Shown here: piece by piece, positions 1-7,401 of the stretch | Layout: every line of letters starts with the position of its first letter | How positions within the stretch are numbered: position 1 is the stretch's first letter | Assembly: GCA_021820785.1 (NCBI GenBank) | Contig: JAKADE010000017.1 | Location: 1-18,013 of the forward strand | From: Pseudomonadota bacterium | GTDB lineage: Bacteria > Pseudomonadota > Gammaproteobacteria > Steroidobacterales > Steroidobacteraceae | DNA length: 18,013 nucleotides | Reading direction: 5' to 3' | Notes under the pieces: model-generated | The model's database searches: none | The model's input: only the letters and a program-made list of their open reading frames with translations | What the model was told of the DNA's origin: nothing | Translations under genes and position numbers: made by a program

Positions 1-127
1 CCCTATGAGGTGCGCGACGGGGAGCTGAGAGGCTTCCTGGTGCGCGTCGAGCCCACCGGGCGTCGGATCTTCTTCCTCGATTACCGTCTGAATGGCGCGC
101 GCAACCGCTACCGCCTGGGCGCCTACC
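1..127. repeat. Terminal overlap showing a circular molecule (second copy 17887-18013)
   Basis: Bases 1-127 are identical to 17887-18013 in the same orientation. The integrase reading frame is continuous through either copy, so collapsing them gives one intact gene and a circle of 17,886 bp. A length of 127 equals a commonly used maximum assembly k-mer, which points to an assembler end-overlap rather than a true direct repeat. Confidence 0.93.
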
Positions 128-1170
128 CCAGCGTATCGGTCGACGGCGCCCGTGAGCTGGCCAAGATCGCGGCGGGCGATCTCGCAAAGGGTGTCGATCT
201 TCAGCGGCGCAAGAAGGCCGAGCGGGCCGAAGCTGAGCGCGCCCGGCAATCGACCCTGGCGACGTTCCTCGAGCGCTATGAGGCTTGGGAGAAGACCCAC
301 CGCAAGGTGCGGCACGCGGCGCGCATCCGCTCGGTGTTTCCCAAGAGCTGGCTGACTCAGCCGCTCTCCGCAATCGACGCCTGGAAGCTCGAATCCTGGC
401 GCCGCGATGCCCGTAAAGACGGCAAGGTGCCCACAACGATCAACCGGGACATTGCCGCTCTGAAGGCCGTGCTCTCGAAGGCGATCGAATGGGGCGTCAT
501 CGACCGCAGCGGCATCGCGAAGGTCAAGCCGCTAAAGACCGATCCCATTGGGCGCGTCCGCTTCCTGACTGCGAATGAGGAGCAGCGACTACGCGCCGCA
601 CTGCGCGCGCGCGATGCCGAAATGCGTGCACGCCGAGCCCGGTTCAACGAGCACCTGGCCGAGCGCGAGCGCGAGGAACTCCCCCCCTATCCCGCGCCTT
701 ACGCAGATCACCTCGAGCCTCTCGTGCTGCTGCTGCTCAATACGGGCATGCGGTTCGGCGAAGCGACGCAGCTGCGCCACAGCGATGTGAATCTGACTGA
801 CCGGCTCATCACGGTTCGCGGTGAAGGCGCGAAGTCCGGCCGCACGCGGGTCATACCGATGAATCTCGAGGCACACCGCCTCCTCGGCGCGATGACAGGC
901 GCCCCGGATGATTACGTGTTTCCAGGGGACGCCGGCGCCCGACTGACCACAGTCAAAAAATCGTGGGGCGCGGTGCTCAAAGCCGCTGCCATCACGGATT
1001 TTCGGATCCACGATCTGCGCCACAGCTTCGCCTCCCGGGTGAAGCGCGGAGGTGCGGATCTCTACGCAGTGCAACGGCTGCTCGGGCACAGCTCGCCGAT
1101 CATGACTCAGCGGTACGCGCACCTGCAGCCGGACGATTTGCGGGAGGCGGTGGACAAGGTTTCGGGCTGA
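1..1170 (+). CDS. int: Tyrosine-recombinase integrase, DUF4102/P4 type (main part; N-terminus at 17827)
   Basis: Site-specific recombinase that would insert and excise the element at a tRNA gene. The gene crosses the contig end: ATG at 17827 gives 20 codons to 17886, then the frame continues from base 1, for a 409-aa protein, a normal length for this family. The N-terminus (MAVKLTKRAVEALK, then GELRGFLVRV, RLGAYPSVSV) is the DUF4102 arm-binding domain. The middle is a SAM-like core-binding domain. The C-terminus has the full catalytic set, numbered on the 409-aa protein: R271 (TGMRFGEA), K298, H357 and R360 (HDLRHSF), H383 (LLGH) and Y392 (QRYAHL). It therefore looks active. It sits about 170 bp from the tRNA-like attP core, the usual arrangement. 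Family assignment is secure; the target tRNA is inferred from attP. Confidence 0.95.
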   Translation, partial: PYEVRDGELRGFLVRVEPTGRRIFFLDYRLNGARNRYRLGAYPSVSVDGARELAKIAAGDLAKGVDLQRRKKAERAEAERARQSTLATFLERYEAWEKTHRKVRHAARIRSVFPKSWLTQPLSAIDAWKLESWRRDARKDGKVPTTINRDIAALKAVLSKAIEWGVIDRSGIAKVKPLKTDPIGRVRFLTANEEQRLRAALRARDAEMRARRARFNEHLAEREREELPPYPAPYADHLEPLVLLLLNTGMRFGEATQLRHSDVNLTDRLITVRGEGAKSGRTRVIPMNLEAHRLLGAMTGAPDDYVFPGDAGARLTTVKKSWGAVLKAAAITDFRIHDLRHSFASRVKRGGADLYAVQRLLGHSSPIMTQRYAHLQPDDLREAVDKVSG

Positions 1171-1181
1171 GTTACTCGCCG

Positions 1182-1889
1182 GTGGCCTACCAGCTGGTGC
1201 AGACTCCCGACGGCAAATGGTTTGCCATCGACGTAGATACCGCAGGGCGAGCCTTCGGTCCCTTCGCTCACCGTGGTGCTGCGGTGAATGCGATGACTGC
1301 TCGATCAGCAGAAGCGGAGCGCCAGGAGCGCGCGAAAGCCGCTGCTGCACGTGCCGAGGCCCTCTCGGATGCCGCGCTCGCTGAAGCATTAGGCGCCGAG
1401 ATTGCGAACCCTTCGCCGCCTCCACGGGGCCGTCCCGTTCCAGACAATCCAATAGAGGCTGACATTGCCTTCGAGTACTACTGGCGTGTGCGCCAGGGGA
1501 CGAAACCCGCAGACGCGGTGGTGACTGTCGTGGCCGAGTTCAGCACACCGGACCACAAGATTTCTGCCGATCACGTGCGCAAGGTGCGCGCCGAGTACTC
1601 TGCCGTGGGCGCCTACGACACGCATCTGCTCGAGCAGCTGCGCGCCCAAGCGTTCCAACGGCGCCACACCACTCCCCGCCAGCCCACACCGCCCCAAAGG
1701 AAAGCCGCGAGTGCCGAAGATTTTCTGCGCGCGACCCTCGCAGACGGCCCGCTCCTCGCGCAAGAGGTTTTTCGGCGCGGGACCGCGGCAGGCTTCTCGA
1801 GGCGCACGCTCGAGAGAGCGAAGTCCGCGCTTGCAGTTGTGAGTCCACGCGGCGGGCGCCTGTCGACCTGGCGCCTTCCGAATCGGTAA
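1182..1889 (+). CDS. Unknown protein with C-terminal winged-helix-like domain
   Basis: A protein of about 235 aa in the first position after int. The GTG start at 1182, 12 bases past the int stop, is the best in-frame choice but has no strong Shine-Dalgarno; the frame stays open upstream inside int. The N-terminus (QTPDGKWFAIDVD...GPFAHRG) looks like a small beta-rich module. The middle is an Ala/Arg-rich helix. The last 60 residues (FLRATLADGPLLAQEV, FSRRTLERAKSALAV, STWRLP) follow the winged-helix pattern that ends many phage and plasmid RepA-like AAA ATPases, but no ATPase domain (no Walker motif) is present. I infer a DNA-binding role in control or replication. The exact family is not recognised. 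Confidence 0.7.
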   Translation: MAYQLVQTPDGKWFAIDVDTAGRAFGPFAHRGAAVNAMTARSAEAERQERAKAAAARAEALSDAALAEALGAEIANPSPPPRGRPVPDNPIEADIAFEYYWRVRQGTKPADAVVTVVAEFSTPDHKISADHVRKVRAEYSAVGAYDTHLLEQLRAQAFQRRHTTPRQPTPPQRKAASAEDFLRATLADGPLLAQEVFRRGTAAGFSRRTLERAKSALAVVSPRGGRLSTWRLPNR

Positions 1890-1977
1890 CTCCGCCAACT
1901 GCCGAATTTAAGTCGCGCCTCATCATTCCCGCACGGCCTTGTCAATGGCGACGAGGCGCTACCGGGAGTGATGCGAT

Positions 1978-2217
1978 ATGACGGCCCACGACGCCACCAC
2001 AAAGCGTGGCTATGCGACCACTGAGGCGGCGACATACATTGGCCGCTCGGCTTCCTGGCTTCGGAAGAAGCGGCTCCGCGGTGCAGATGATCCGGGCGAC
2101 CCGGGCCCGCGCTATCTCAAGACCGACGGTGGGTCGGCGATCTACCTGAAAGAGGACCTCGACGCGTGGCTCGATAGCCTCGCTGCGCAGGCGCCTGCAG
2201 CGCGGGTCGCTGCCTAA
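1978..2217 (+). CDS. AlpA/excisionase-like helix-turn-helix protein
   Basis: A 79-aa protein with ATG at 1978 and a GGGAG Shine-Dalgarno in front. Residues 10-30 (KRGYATTEAATYIGRSASWLRKKR) fit the MerR/HTH_17 helix-turn-helix. The pattern PRYLKTDGGSAIYLKEDLDAWL is the typical wing and final helix of AlpA-family proteins. In P4-like elements AlpA-type proteins act as integrase regulators or excisionases, so Xis or an early regulator is likely here. A second, unrelated-in-sequence HTH protein of similar type lies at 6962-7171, so which one serves as Xis cannot be decided from sequence. Confidence 0.85.
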   Translation: MTAHDATTKRGYATTEAATYIGRSASWLRKKRLRGADDPGDPGPRYLKTDGGSAIYLKEDLDAWLDSLAAQAPAARVAA

Positions 2218-2232
2218 CCTCCACCAACGAAA

Positions 2233-2270
2233 ACGCCGGACGCGGGAGGCACTACTTTCCCGGCCGGCGT
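2233..2270 (+). other. Hairpin in the leader of the Cys-rich gene
   Basis: ACGCCGG at 2233-2239 pairs perfectly with CCGGCGT at 2264-2270. Inside it, CGGG at 2243-2246 can pair with CCCG at 2259-2262. It is preceded by an A-run but not followed by a T tract, so it is not a classical terminator. It lies just ahead of the Shine-Dalgarno GGGG (2271-2274) of the next gene. It could control translation, protect mRNA or bind a protein; the pairing is seen, the role is inferred. Confidence 0.5.
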
Positions 2271-2281
2271 GGGGATCTCGC

Positions 2282-2539
2282 ATGCCGATTCTCACACGCG
2301 GCGAGCGTGCGCCGCAATCCATCGACCCTCCAGCGAGCTGTCTCGGGTGCGGTGCCTCCGAAGCAGTCTGCCGCGCCTGTGGCGTGTGCAAGGACTGCCG
2401 ACACACCGACACTCGACACGACACACGCACCGCGCCTCCGTGCGTTGTTTGCGACCGCGGGCAGCCTGATCTGGCGCGCTTGCCTTGGCACACCGCCGGC
2501 CGCTGGCCGCTCGGGCGCCGACCTCGAGGTGCGGGATGA
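2282..2539 (+). CDS. Cysteine-rich zinc-binding mini-protein
   Basis: An 85-aa protein, ATG at 2282, with GGGG seven bases upstream. It has eight Cys in CxxC pairs: C20/C23, C30/C33, C36/C39 and C54/C57, enough for two zinc sites. The C-terminus is basic and Trp/Arg-rich. Its stop overlaps the DUF1376 start as ATGA (2536-2539), which supports it as a real, translationally coupled gene. I do not recognise the family. Its place ahead of the replication genes suggests nucleic-acid binding, but that is inference. It could be a chance frame, since the composition is unusual. Confidence 0.6.
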   Translation: MPILTRGERAPQSIDPPASCLGCGASEAVCRACGVCKDCRHTDTRHDTRTAPPCVVCDRGQPDLARLPWHTAGRWPLGRRPRGAG

Positions 2540-3108
2540 GCACTCCTCCGCAGTTTCCCCGCATGCCCTGGTATCCGCGCGACTTCGCGAGCGCAACGCG
2601 TGGATGGCCATTGGCCGCCCGCGCCGTCTACCGCGAGCTGCTCGACGCTCAATGGGACGCCGGGGGTCTAGAGCCTGGGCTCTTGCCCGATGACGAGACG
2701 GTGCTGCGCGGAATCGCCGGGGCTACTCCCGCCGAATGGCGCATCGCGTGGCGCCTGGTCAAGCTGAAATTCCCGCGTGTCGAGGGGGGCAGGCGCAATG
2801 AGCGCCTCGAGCACCATCGGCAGGAAGCGGTGCGCGAGTACCTCAACCGGCGCAAGGGAGCGGCAAGCACCAATGCGAAGCGCTGGGGAGAGGGATCAGC
2901 GGACCCGGAGGCGGTCGCTCAGCGAGTCGGTGAGCGAGTCGCTCAGCGACCATTGAGCGTATCGCTCTTGAGCGACTCGCTCTTGAGCGACTCGCCACCA
3001 CCACCACCGCCACCACCACCGGCACGGAGTAAGAGGCTTGCGAACGGGGGCACTGAGCTGATTCGGAGTAAGGCAGTAGGGAATACCGCAGGGAGGGTGA
3101 AGCCGTGA
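2536..3108 (+). CDS. DUF1376-domain phage replication protein
   Basis: A 190-aa protein starting at the ATGA overlap, with GAGGTG upstream. Residues 9-60 (MPWYPRDFASATRGWPLAARAVYRELLDAQW...LPDDETVLRGIAG) are the DUF1376 domain found in phage replication modules at the place of lambda O-type proteins. Residues 85-110 are a basic helix (RREAVREYLNRRKGAA style). From about residue 125 the protein becomes repetitive: RVGERVAQR, then SLLSDSLLSDS, then nine prolines, then a basic tail. The repetitive part lies over the DNA repeat cluster at 2915-2990, so it may be dictated by a DNA function rather than by the protein. The stop overlaps the helicase start as GTGA. Likely an origin-binding or initiator protein; that role is inferred from position. 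Confidence 0.85.
   Translation: MSTPPQFPRMPWYPRDFASATRGWPLAARAVYRELLDAQWDAGGLEPGLLPDDETVLRGIAGATPAEWRIAWRLVKLKFPRVEGGRRNERLEHHRQEAVREYLNRRKGAASTNAKRWGEGSADPEAVAQRVGERVAQRPLSVSLLSDSLLSDSPPPPPPPPPARSKRLANGGTELIRSKAVGNTAGRVKP
2915..2990. repeat. Iteron-like cluster of TGAGCGA heptamers in both orientations; candidate origin
   Basis: The heptamer TGAGCGA or its complement TCGCTCA occurs perfectly at 2915, 2931, 2939, 2969 and 2984. One-mismatch copies are at 2954, 2962 and 2977. A 15-bp unit is perfectly tandem at 2963-2977 and 2978-2992, and GTCGCTCAGCGA is repeated at 2914 and 2938. The cluster is followed by a CCA-repeat tract (2996-3020) and a somewhat more AT-rich stretch. Iterons inside an initiator gene are the lambda O design, and the host gene here is the candidate initiator. 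Origin function is inferred. Confidence 0.5.
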
Positions 3109-4724
3109 GCCCTCTCCCCTTCGCCGGCTTCCTCGATTCGCTGCCCGCTGCCTGTGACGCGCTGAGGCCATACCAACGCGAGGGATTGGCAGCAATCTCC
3201 CAGGTCCTGCATGCCGGTGACCGTCGCATCCTGCGCCAGCTCGCAACCGGTGGAGGCAAAACGCACGAGATCGCGGCCGTCACGTACTGCGCGCAGGCCG
3301 CTGACCTTCGCGTGCTGATCCTCGCCACACGGACGCGCCTCGTGCGCCAGATCCACGAGCGGCTTGAGGCCTTCGGGGTCGGGCACGGGATCATCGCCGC
3401 GGAGCTGCGCGGGATGTTCGACGCATTCCAATTCGTGCAGGTCGCAAGCGCCGACACGCTCTACCGCCGATGCATCGCCGACGGTGTGATGCCGCTACCG
3501 GCTGCGGATGTTGTGATCTTCGACGAGGCGCACCTTGCGGCGGCCGAGTCGCGACTCGCCATCTTCCAGCACTACCCGGACGCGCTGCTCCTCGGGTTCA
3601 CGGCGACGCCTGCACGCAAATCTGGCAAGTCCCTCTCGATGACGTTCGATCGGCTGATTCTCGGTCCATCGATCCTCGAGCTGATCCGCGCAGGCAGTCT
3701 CGTGCGACCTCGGATTTTCAACGTGCCTGTGCTCTCGAAGGCCGAACTCAAGGCACTCCCGAAGGACGCGGCCGGCGACTATGCCGAGGGCGCCGTTGGG
3801 CAACTTCTCTCGAGGCCGAAGCTCATCGGCGATGTCGTGCAGAACTGGCTCGCCATCGCCGGCGGCAAGCGCTCGATCGTGTTCGCCTGCAACAAAGCCC
3901 ACGGCGCGGCGCTCGTCGAGGGCTTCGGGCGCGCCGGAATCGCCGCGGAGATCCTCACCGACCAGGATGACGAGCCAACGCGCGAGGAAGCCATCGAGCG
4001 CCTCGAGACCGGGCAGACGCGGGTGCTCATCAACTGCTTCCTGATGGCCTACGGGGTCGACGTTCCGGAGGTCGAGTGCATCGTGCTCGCACGGCCCACG
4101 CGAAGCCTGCCGATGTACCTGCAGATGGTCGGCCGCGGCATGCGCCCTGCACCGGGCAAGGATCACTTCCTGCTGATCGATCACGGGCGCGTGGTCGAGA
4201 ACTTGGGGCTGCCAACCTCGGACTTCGGTTGGAACCTCGATGATGCGCGCAACGTGAACCGGGAGGCCGAGAAGCGCACGCGCACGCGCACCGTTGAGCA
4301 GCCGCGCACCTGTCCCGAATGCCATCACACATGGCTCGTGAGCGAGGACGGCAGCGGATGCAAGCTCTGCGGATGGGCGCCGGCGCCGACCGCCAAGGCC
4401 GTGAAGGTCCAGGGCGCCATGCTTACGGAGCTAGACGTCGAAGCGCAGGGCCAGCAACCCACCGCGCACTCGCCTGAGGCCGAGCAATTCTTCCGCGAGG
4501 CCCTTGGCGATACCGCACGGCGCAACCCGGCCAAGTGGCAGGCGACGCCGAACAAGTGCCGAGCTGCTGCGTGGCACGCCATGCGGGAGCGCTTCGGACT
4601 GCCCGAGCAGCAGATTCCGGGCCGGTACTGGTCGATGCAGCCCGAGACGCCAAGCGCCGCGGTGGCTGGCTGGCTCACCCACCGGCGGATCAAGTTCGCC
4701 CGTTCGCGCTCGAGGGTCGCGTGA
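3105..4724 (+). CDS. DEAH-box superfamily 2 helicase with zinc ribbon
   Basis: A 539-aa ATP-dependent DNA helicase for element replication. GTG at 3105 overlaps the upstream stop. Motifs in order: Q-like RPYQREGL (21-28), Walker A GGGKT (49-53), ATRTRLV (motif Ia), DEAH (140-143), TAT (166-168), then the second RecA lobe with SIVFACNK (motif IV), LINCFLMAYGVDVPEV (motif V) and QMVGRGMRP (motif VI, 340-348). A four-Cys ribbon follows (C403, C406, C419, C422), then a C-terminal part with NPAKWQATPNKCRAAAW. This layout is common in proteobacterial prophages beside DUF1376 and primase genes. All motifs needed for activity are present. It likely replaces a DnaB-type helicase or loader; direction and loading cannot be told. 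Confidence 0.93.
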   Translation: MSPLPFAGFLDSLPAACDALRPYQREGLAAISQVLHAGDRRILRQLATGGGKTHEIAAVTYCAQAADLRVLILATRTRLVRQIHERLEAFGVGHGIIAAELRGMFDAFQFVQVASADTLYRRCIADGVMPLPAADVVIFDEAHLAAAESRLAIFQHYPDALLLGFTATPARKSGKSLSMTFDRLILGPSILELIRAGSLVRPRIFNVPVLSKAELKALPKDAAGDYAEGAVGQLLSRPKLIGDVVQNWLAIAGGKRSIVFACNKAHGAALVEGFGRAGIAAEILTDQDDEPTREEAIERLETGQTRVLINCFLMAYGVDVPEVECIVLARPTRSLPMYLQMVGRGMRPAPGKDHFLLIDHGRVVENLGLPTSDFGWNLDDARNVNREAEKRTRTRTVEQPRTCPECHHTWLVSEDGSGCKLCGWAPAPTAKAVKVQGAMLTELDVEAQGQQPTAHSPEAEQFFREALGDTARRNPAKWQATPNKCRAAAWHAMRERFGLPEQQIPGRYWSMQPETPSAAVAGWLTHRRIKFARSRSRVA

Positions 4725-5713
4725 TGCTGCGCGCCGCTGACATTCACGCCCAGATCGGCTCATCGTGGCCGGCCATCCTCGCGCAGCTCGGCATCCCCGA
4801 GGAATCGCTGCGCCTGAAGAAGGCTGGCCCGTGCCCCGCCTGCGGCGGCCGCGACCGCTTCACGTTCGACAACCGCAAGCTGCGCGGAGATTTCATCTGC
4901 CGCGGCTGTGGTGCCGGGGATGGTTTCGCGCTCCTGCAGCGAGTGCACGGTTGGAATTTCCCCGAGGCGCGTCGACAAGTCATGCGCGCCGCCGGCCTCG
5001 ATGGACGAGACGAACCGACACCCCGCCAAACGGCACCTATTGCGCCACGAGCGGCGAGTGATTCCGAGCCTCCGCCTGCCAGCCCTCCTAACCGCGTTCG
5101 CACGCTCACGCGCTCAACGTGTGCCGTAGCCGATTGTCCGGATGCCGTCGACTACCTCGAGAGTCGCGGGCTTTGGCCGCTGCCCGCAGACTGCACCCTG
5201 CGCGCGCACGTGAGCGTCGACTATTTCGACCAGGGGCAGCGCGTCGGCAAGTTCCCGGCGCTCGTCGCCGAGGTGCGCGACCATGCCGGCGTATTGGTGA
5301 CTGCGCATGTCACCTATCTGCAGGCCGGCCGCAAGCTCGAGGGTCATGAGCCCCGCAAGATCCTCTCGGGACTCGCTGGCCGGGAGGGTTGCGCGGTGCG
5401 CCTGTCACCTCTCGGCGCGTCGCTCGGCATCGCTGAAGGCGTTGAGACCGCACTCTCGGCTGCCATGCTCGATGGCATACCGGTCTGGGCCGCGCTGAAT
5501 ACATCGCTGCTCGCGAAGTTTGAGCCGCCCGAGCAGGTGCAGACACTTCGGATCTACGCCGACCGCGACGAGCCGGGCTTGCTCGCGGCGGCGCATCTCA
5601 TGGAACGGCTACAGGGCCGCGTCCACGTCGAACTGCGAACGCCCACGGCTCGCAAAGACTTCAACGACGTACTCATGAGCCGCAAGCGCGGCGAGGTGCA
5701 CAACCATGTCTGA
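4724..5713 (+). CDS. DNA primase with zinc ribbon and TOPRIM domain
   Basis: A 329-aa protein with ATG at 4724 overlapping the helicase stop (TGATG) and GAGGG about ten bases upstream. The N-terminal primase zinc ribbon has C37/C40 (CPACGGRDRF) and C59/C62 (CRGCGAGDGF), matching P4-alpha-type primases. Residues 135-235 are the DUF7146-like middle region (YLESRGLWPLP...FPALVAEVRD). The TOPRIM domain has the conserved Glu in AEGVETALS (E238) and DRDE (D280, D282). Unlike P4 alpha there is no fused helicase; that job is in the preceding gene. It would make primers for element replication. The residues seen support catalytic activity. Confidence 0.93.
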   Translation: MLRAADIHAQIGSSWPAILAQLGIPEESLRLKKAGPCPACGGRDRFTFDNRKLRGDFICRGCGAGDGFALLQRVHGWNFPEARRQVMRAAGLDGRDEPTPRQTAPIAPRAASDSEPPPASPPNRVRTLTRSTCAVADCPDAVDYLESRGLWPLPADCTLRAHVSVDYFDQGQRVGKFPALVAEVRDHAGVLVTAHVTYLQAGRKLEGHEPRKILSGLAGREGCAVRLSPLGASLGIAEGVETALSAAMLDGIPVWAALNTSLLAKFEPPEQVQTLRIYADRDEPGLLAAAHLMERLQGRVHVELRTPTARKDFNDVLMSRKRGEVHNHV

Positions 5714-6389
5714 AGCGATCCAGAACGTACCGGCCGCCGCCGACGCCCGCCTGCCGGTGAGCTACGAAACCGCCCAGAGGGCGCTCGCCGAATGCTCCCG
5801 CGTCGACGAGTGCAAGGACTGGTCCGATAAGGCGGCCGCCCTTGCCAGCTACGCCCGCCAGGCTAAGGACAACACCTTGCACAACCTCGCGCTGCGCATT
5901 CAGGCGCGGGCGCAGAGGCGAATGGGCGAGCTGCTCAAGCTGGTCCCGGACCAACGCGGAGGCGACCGTGGCGGACCAACGGGTGGTCGCCCGCCCATTG
6001 GTCAGACCCGCACCCAGGCGGCGCGCAATGCCGGCCTCTCGGATCACCAGCGCAAGACCGCGCTTCGGGTCGCAAGCGTCCCTGAGCCGGCATTCACTGC
6101 GGCCGTTGAAAGTCCGCAGCCCCCGACGGTGACGGCCCTCGCGGCGATGGGCACCTCGAGCAGACCGGCAGCACCCGAGCCGGATGTGCGCCCGGCAGAC
6201 CCCGCAACCGAATCGCGTGCTCTCGGGATGCTGCGGGATCTGGCGGCCTTCTGCGCAACTCACGATGCCGCCGGTATAGCGATCGCATGCCACGACCCGG
6301 ACGCGGCCCGCGGCCTCGTCGAGGAAATCGACCGGTGGCTCGATCGGTTCGTGACACGACTGCCACACGTCGAGGAGGGTCGGCGATGA
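5706..6389 (+). CDS. Conserved phage early-region protein, function unknown
   Basis: A 227-aa protein whose ATG (5706) lies inside the primase end, 8 bases overlapping. Residues 18-80 (YETAQRALAECSRVDECKDWSDKAAALASYARQ...RIQARAQRRMGELL) match a helical family widespread in prophages, recognised by the VDEVKDIRDKA and RAERRxGE patterns. It usually sits near replication or partition-like genes, and no function is established to my knowledge. A Gly-rich linker (GGDRGGPTGGRPP) and an HTH-like stretch (RTQAARNAGLSDHQRKTALRVA) follow, the latter like the small DNA-binding segment of ParB-type proteins. The C-terminus is helical. The stop overlaps the next start as ATGA. Confidence 0.8.
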   Translation: MSEAIQNVPAAADARLPVSYETAQRALAECSRVDECKDWSDKAAALASYARQAKDNTLHNLALRIQARAQRRMGELLKLVPDQRGGDRGGPTGGRPPIGQTRTQAARNAGLSDHQRKTALRVASVPEPAFTAAVESPQPPTVTALAAMGTSSRPAAPEPDVRPADPATESRALGMLRDLAAFCATHDAAGIAIACHDPDAARGLVEEIDRWLDRFVTRLPHVEEGRR

Positions 6390-6532
6390 ATTTCTGCACC
6401 CACCCTACGCGCGCGCACGTGAGGATGCCGGCGCGCTGCGCGACCGGATGCCGTGTGCTCAACAAGGGGGTGAGCCGAGCACGTTGCGGGACTTTCCGGA
6501 CACAGGCCACACGCGCGTGCGCGAGGGGATGA
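6386..6532 (+). CDS. Small Cys/Arg-rich protein
   Basis: A 48-aa ORF starting ATG at the ATGA overlap with the gene before. It contains five Cys (4, 18, 22, 34, 45) and is strongly basic. Coupling to the upstream stop and a position in a gapless gene string support it. No family is recognised and a chance ORF in GC-rich DNA is possible. Confidence 0.4.
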   Translation: MNFCTHPTRAHVRMPARCATGCRVLNKGVSRARCGTFRTQATRACARG

Positions 6533-6536
6533 GCTG

Positions 6537-6938
6537 GTGAGCATGTCGATCACCGAAGCGCTGCGCCTGCAAACCCTCGAGCGCGAGCTCGCGGATGCCC
6601 GGCGCCAGGCTGCCGAACATGCCGAGCGCATCGAGGCCCTCGAAGCGCGGCTCGCCGGCGATGTGCCCGTGCAGGGGTCTGCACCGGCTGCTCCGGAATC
6701 GCTGCAGGCGCGAAACGCCACGAGGCAGGCCAAGGCTGAGCGCCTCACTGCCGCGATCGCGGAGATCCTGGTCACTGCCGAGCACCCCGACGCACTCACG
6801 GCCAAGGAGGTTGCCCGAGCGCTGGAGACGCGGAATTTCGTCCCGCTGCCAGCCCGCCGCACGATCGCGATGCACCTCGCGCAGCTCCGTGGGCGTGGCA
6901 ACACACGTGATGCCACTGAATGCCACCGAAACGATTGA
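6537..6938 (+). CDS. Coiled-coil protein with C-terminal HTH-like region
   Basis: A 133-aa protein. GTG at 6537 is favoured because GAGGGG lies about nine bases before it; ATG at 6543 is the alternative. Residues 8-42 form a heptad helix (LQTLERELADARRQAAEHAERIEALEARL), a likely dimer coiled coil. Residues 62-115 (AERLTAAIAEILVTAE, ALTAKEVARALE, LPARRTIAMHLAQLR) read as a winged-helix-like DNA-binding fold. The combination suggests a dimeric DNA-binding regulator at the end of the early operon. The exact family is not recognised. Confidence 0.72.
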   Translation: MSMSITEALRLQTLERELADARRQAAEHAERIEALEARLAGDVPVQGSAPAAPESLQARNATRQAKAERLTAAIAEILVTAEHPDALTAKEVARALETRNFVPLPARRTIAMHLAQLRGRGNTRDATECHRND

Positions 6939-6961
6939 ATCGTCACCCGGAGATTCCCACC

Positions 6962-7171
6962 ATGTCGCACGTGGACACGCAAACAAGCTCGACACCGCAC
7001 CGTTTGGTGCATCCGATCAACGAAGCGGCCGAACTGCTCGCGGTCGACCGGCGTACCGTCTACCGGCTCATCGCGAGCGGCGAGTTGAAGCCGGTGCGCA
7101 TCGGTTCGCGTCAACGCATCCCGGCCGAGCAGCTCGAGCGCCTGGTGCGACCGCAGGAGCACGCGGCGTGA
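6962..7171 (+). CDS. Excisionase-family HTH (HTH_17) DNA-binding protein
   Basis: A 69-aa protein, ATG at 6962 with CGGAG upstream. HPINEAAELLAVDRRTVYRLIASGELKPVRIGSRQRIPAEQLERLV is the textbook HTH_17/excisionase fold: the helix pair, the GELKPVRIG wing and the IPAEQLERL final helix. Proteins like this act as Xis, as recombination directionality factors or as small regulators. It sits at the boundary between the early genes and the virion-like genes, so late-gene control is as likely as excision. Its stop overlaps the next GTG. Confidence 0.85.
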   Translation: MSHVDTQTSSTPHRLVHPINEAAELLAVDRRTVYRLIASGELKPVRIGSRQRIPAEQLERLVRPQEHAA

Positions 7172-7401
7172 CTGGTGAGGCGGAGCAGCAGCAACCCGCA
7201 GGCCTTCCCGAGCCCAATCTCACTGTGACGCTCACGTACCCGGAATGGTGCGTAATTCTCGGCTGCATCGGCGCGCAACCGCTGCGGGAGGTGCTCGGGG
7301 TGTTCAATCGACTCATGGCGCAACTGGGCCCGCAGGCAGACGCTCAGCAGCTACAGGCGGCGCTCGCCGTGGCACCCACCGCAAGTGAGGCTCGAAACTG
7401 A
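7168..7401 (+). CDS. Small unknown protein coupled to the virion-like genes
   Basis: A 77-aa protein with GTG at 7168 overlapping the upstream TGA and GGAG at about -12. Its stop overlaps the ATG of the 626-aa gene (TGATG at 7399-7403), so it is firmly in the operon. The centre (LTVTLTYPEWCVILGCIGAQPLREVLGVFNRLMAQLG) predicts a beta strand followed by two helices. This resembles small helper proteins placed before phage structural genes. No specific family is recognised. Confidence 0.65.
   Translation: MTGEAEQQQPAGLPEPNLTVTLTYPEWCVILGCIGAQPLREVLGVFNRLMAQLGPQADAQQLQAALAVAPTASEARN

Noticed and set aside
589..1452. A 287-aa minus-strand frame over the end of int
   Set aside because: It overlaps the catalytic part of int and is low in recognisable protein pattern; a shadow.
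2996..3020. CCA repeats as a CRISPR or microsatellite switch
   Set aside because: They are in-frame proline codons with no spacer pattern. Phase variation would need a unit not divisible by three; CCA changes would keep the frame.
3495..4328. A 277-aa minus-strand frame inside the helicase
   Set aside because: It lies fully inside the helicase motifs with no independent support.
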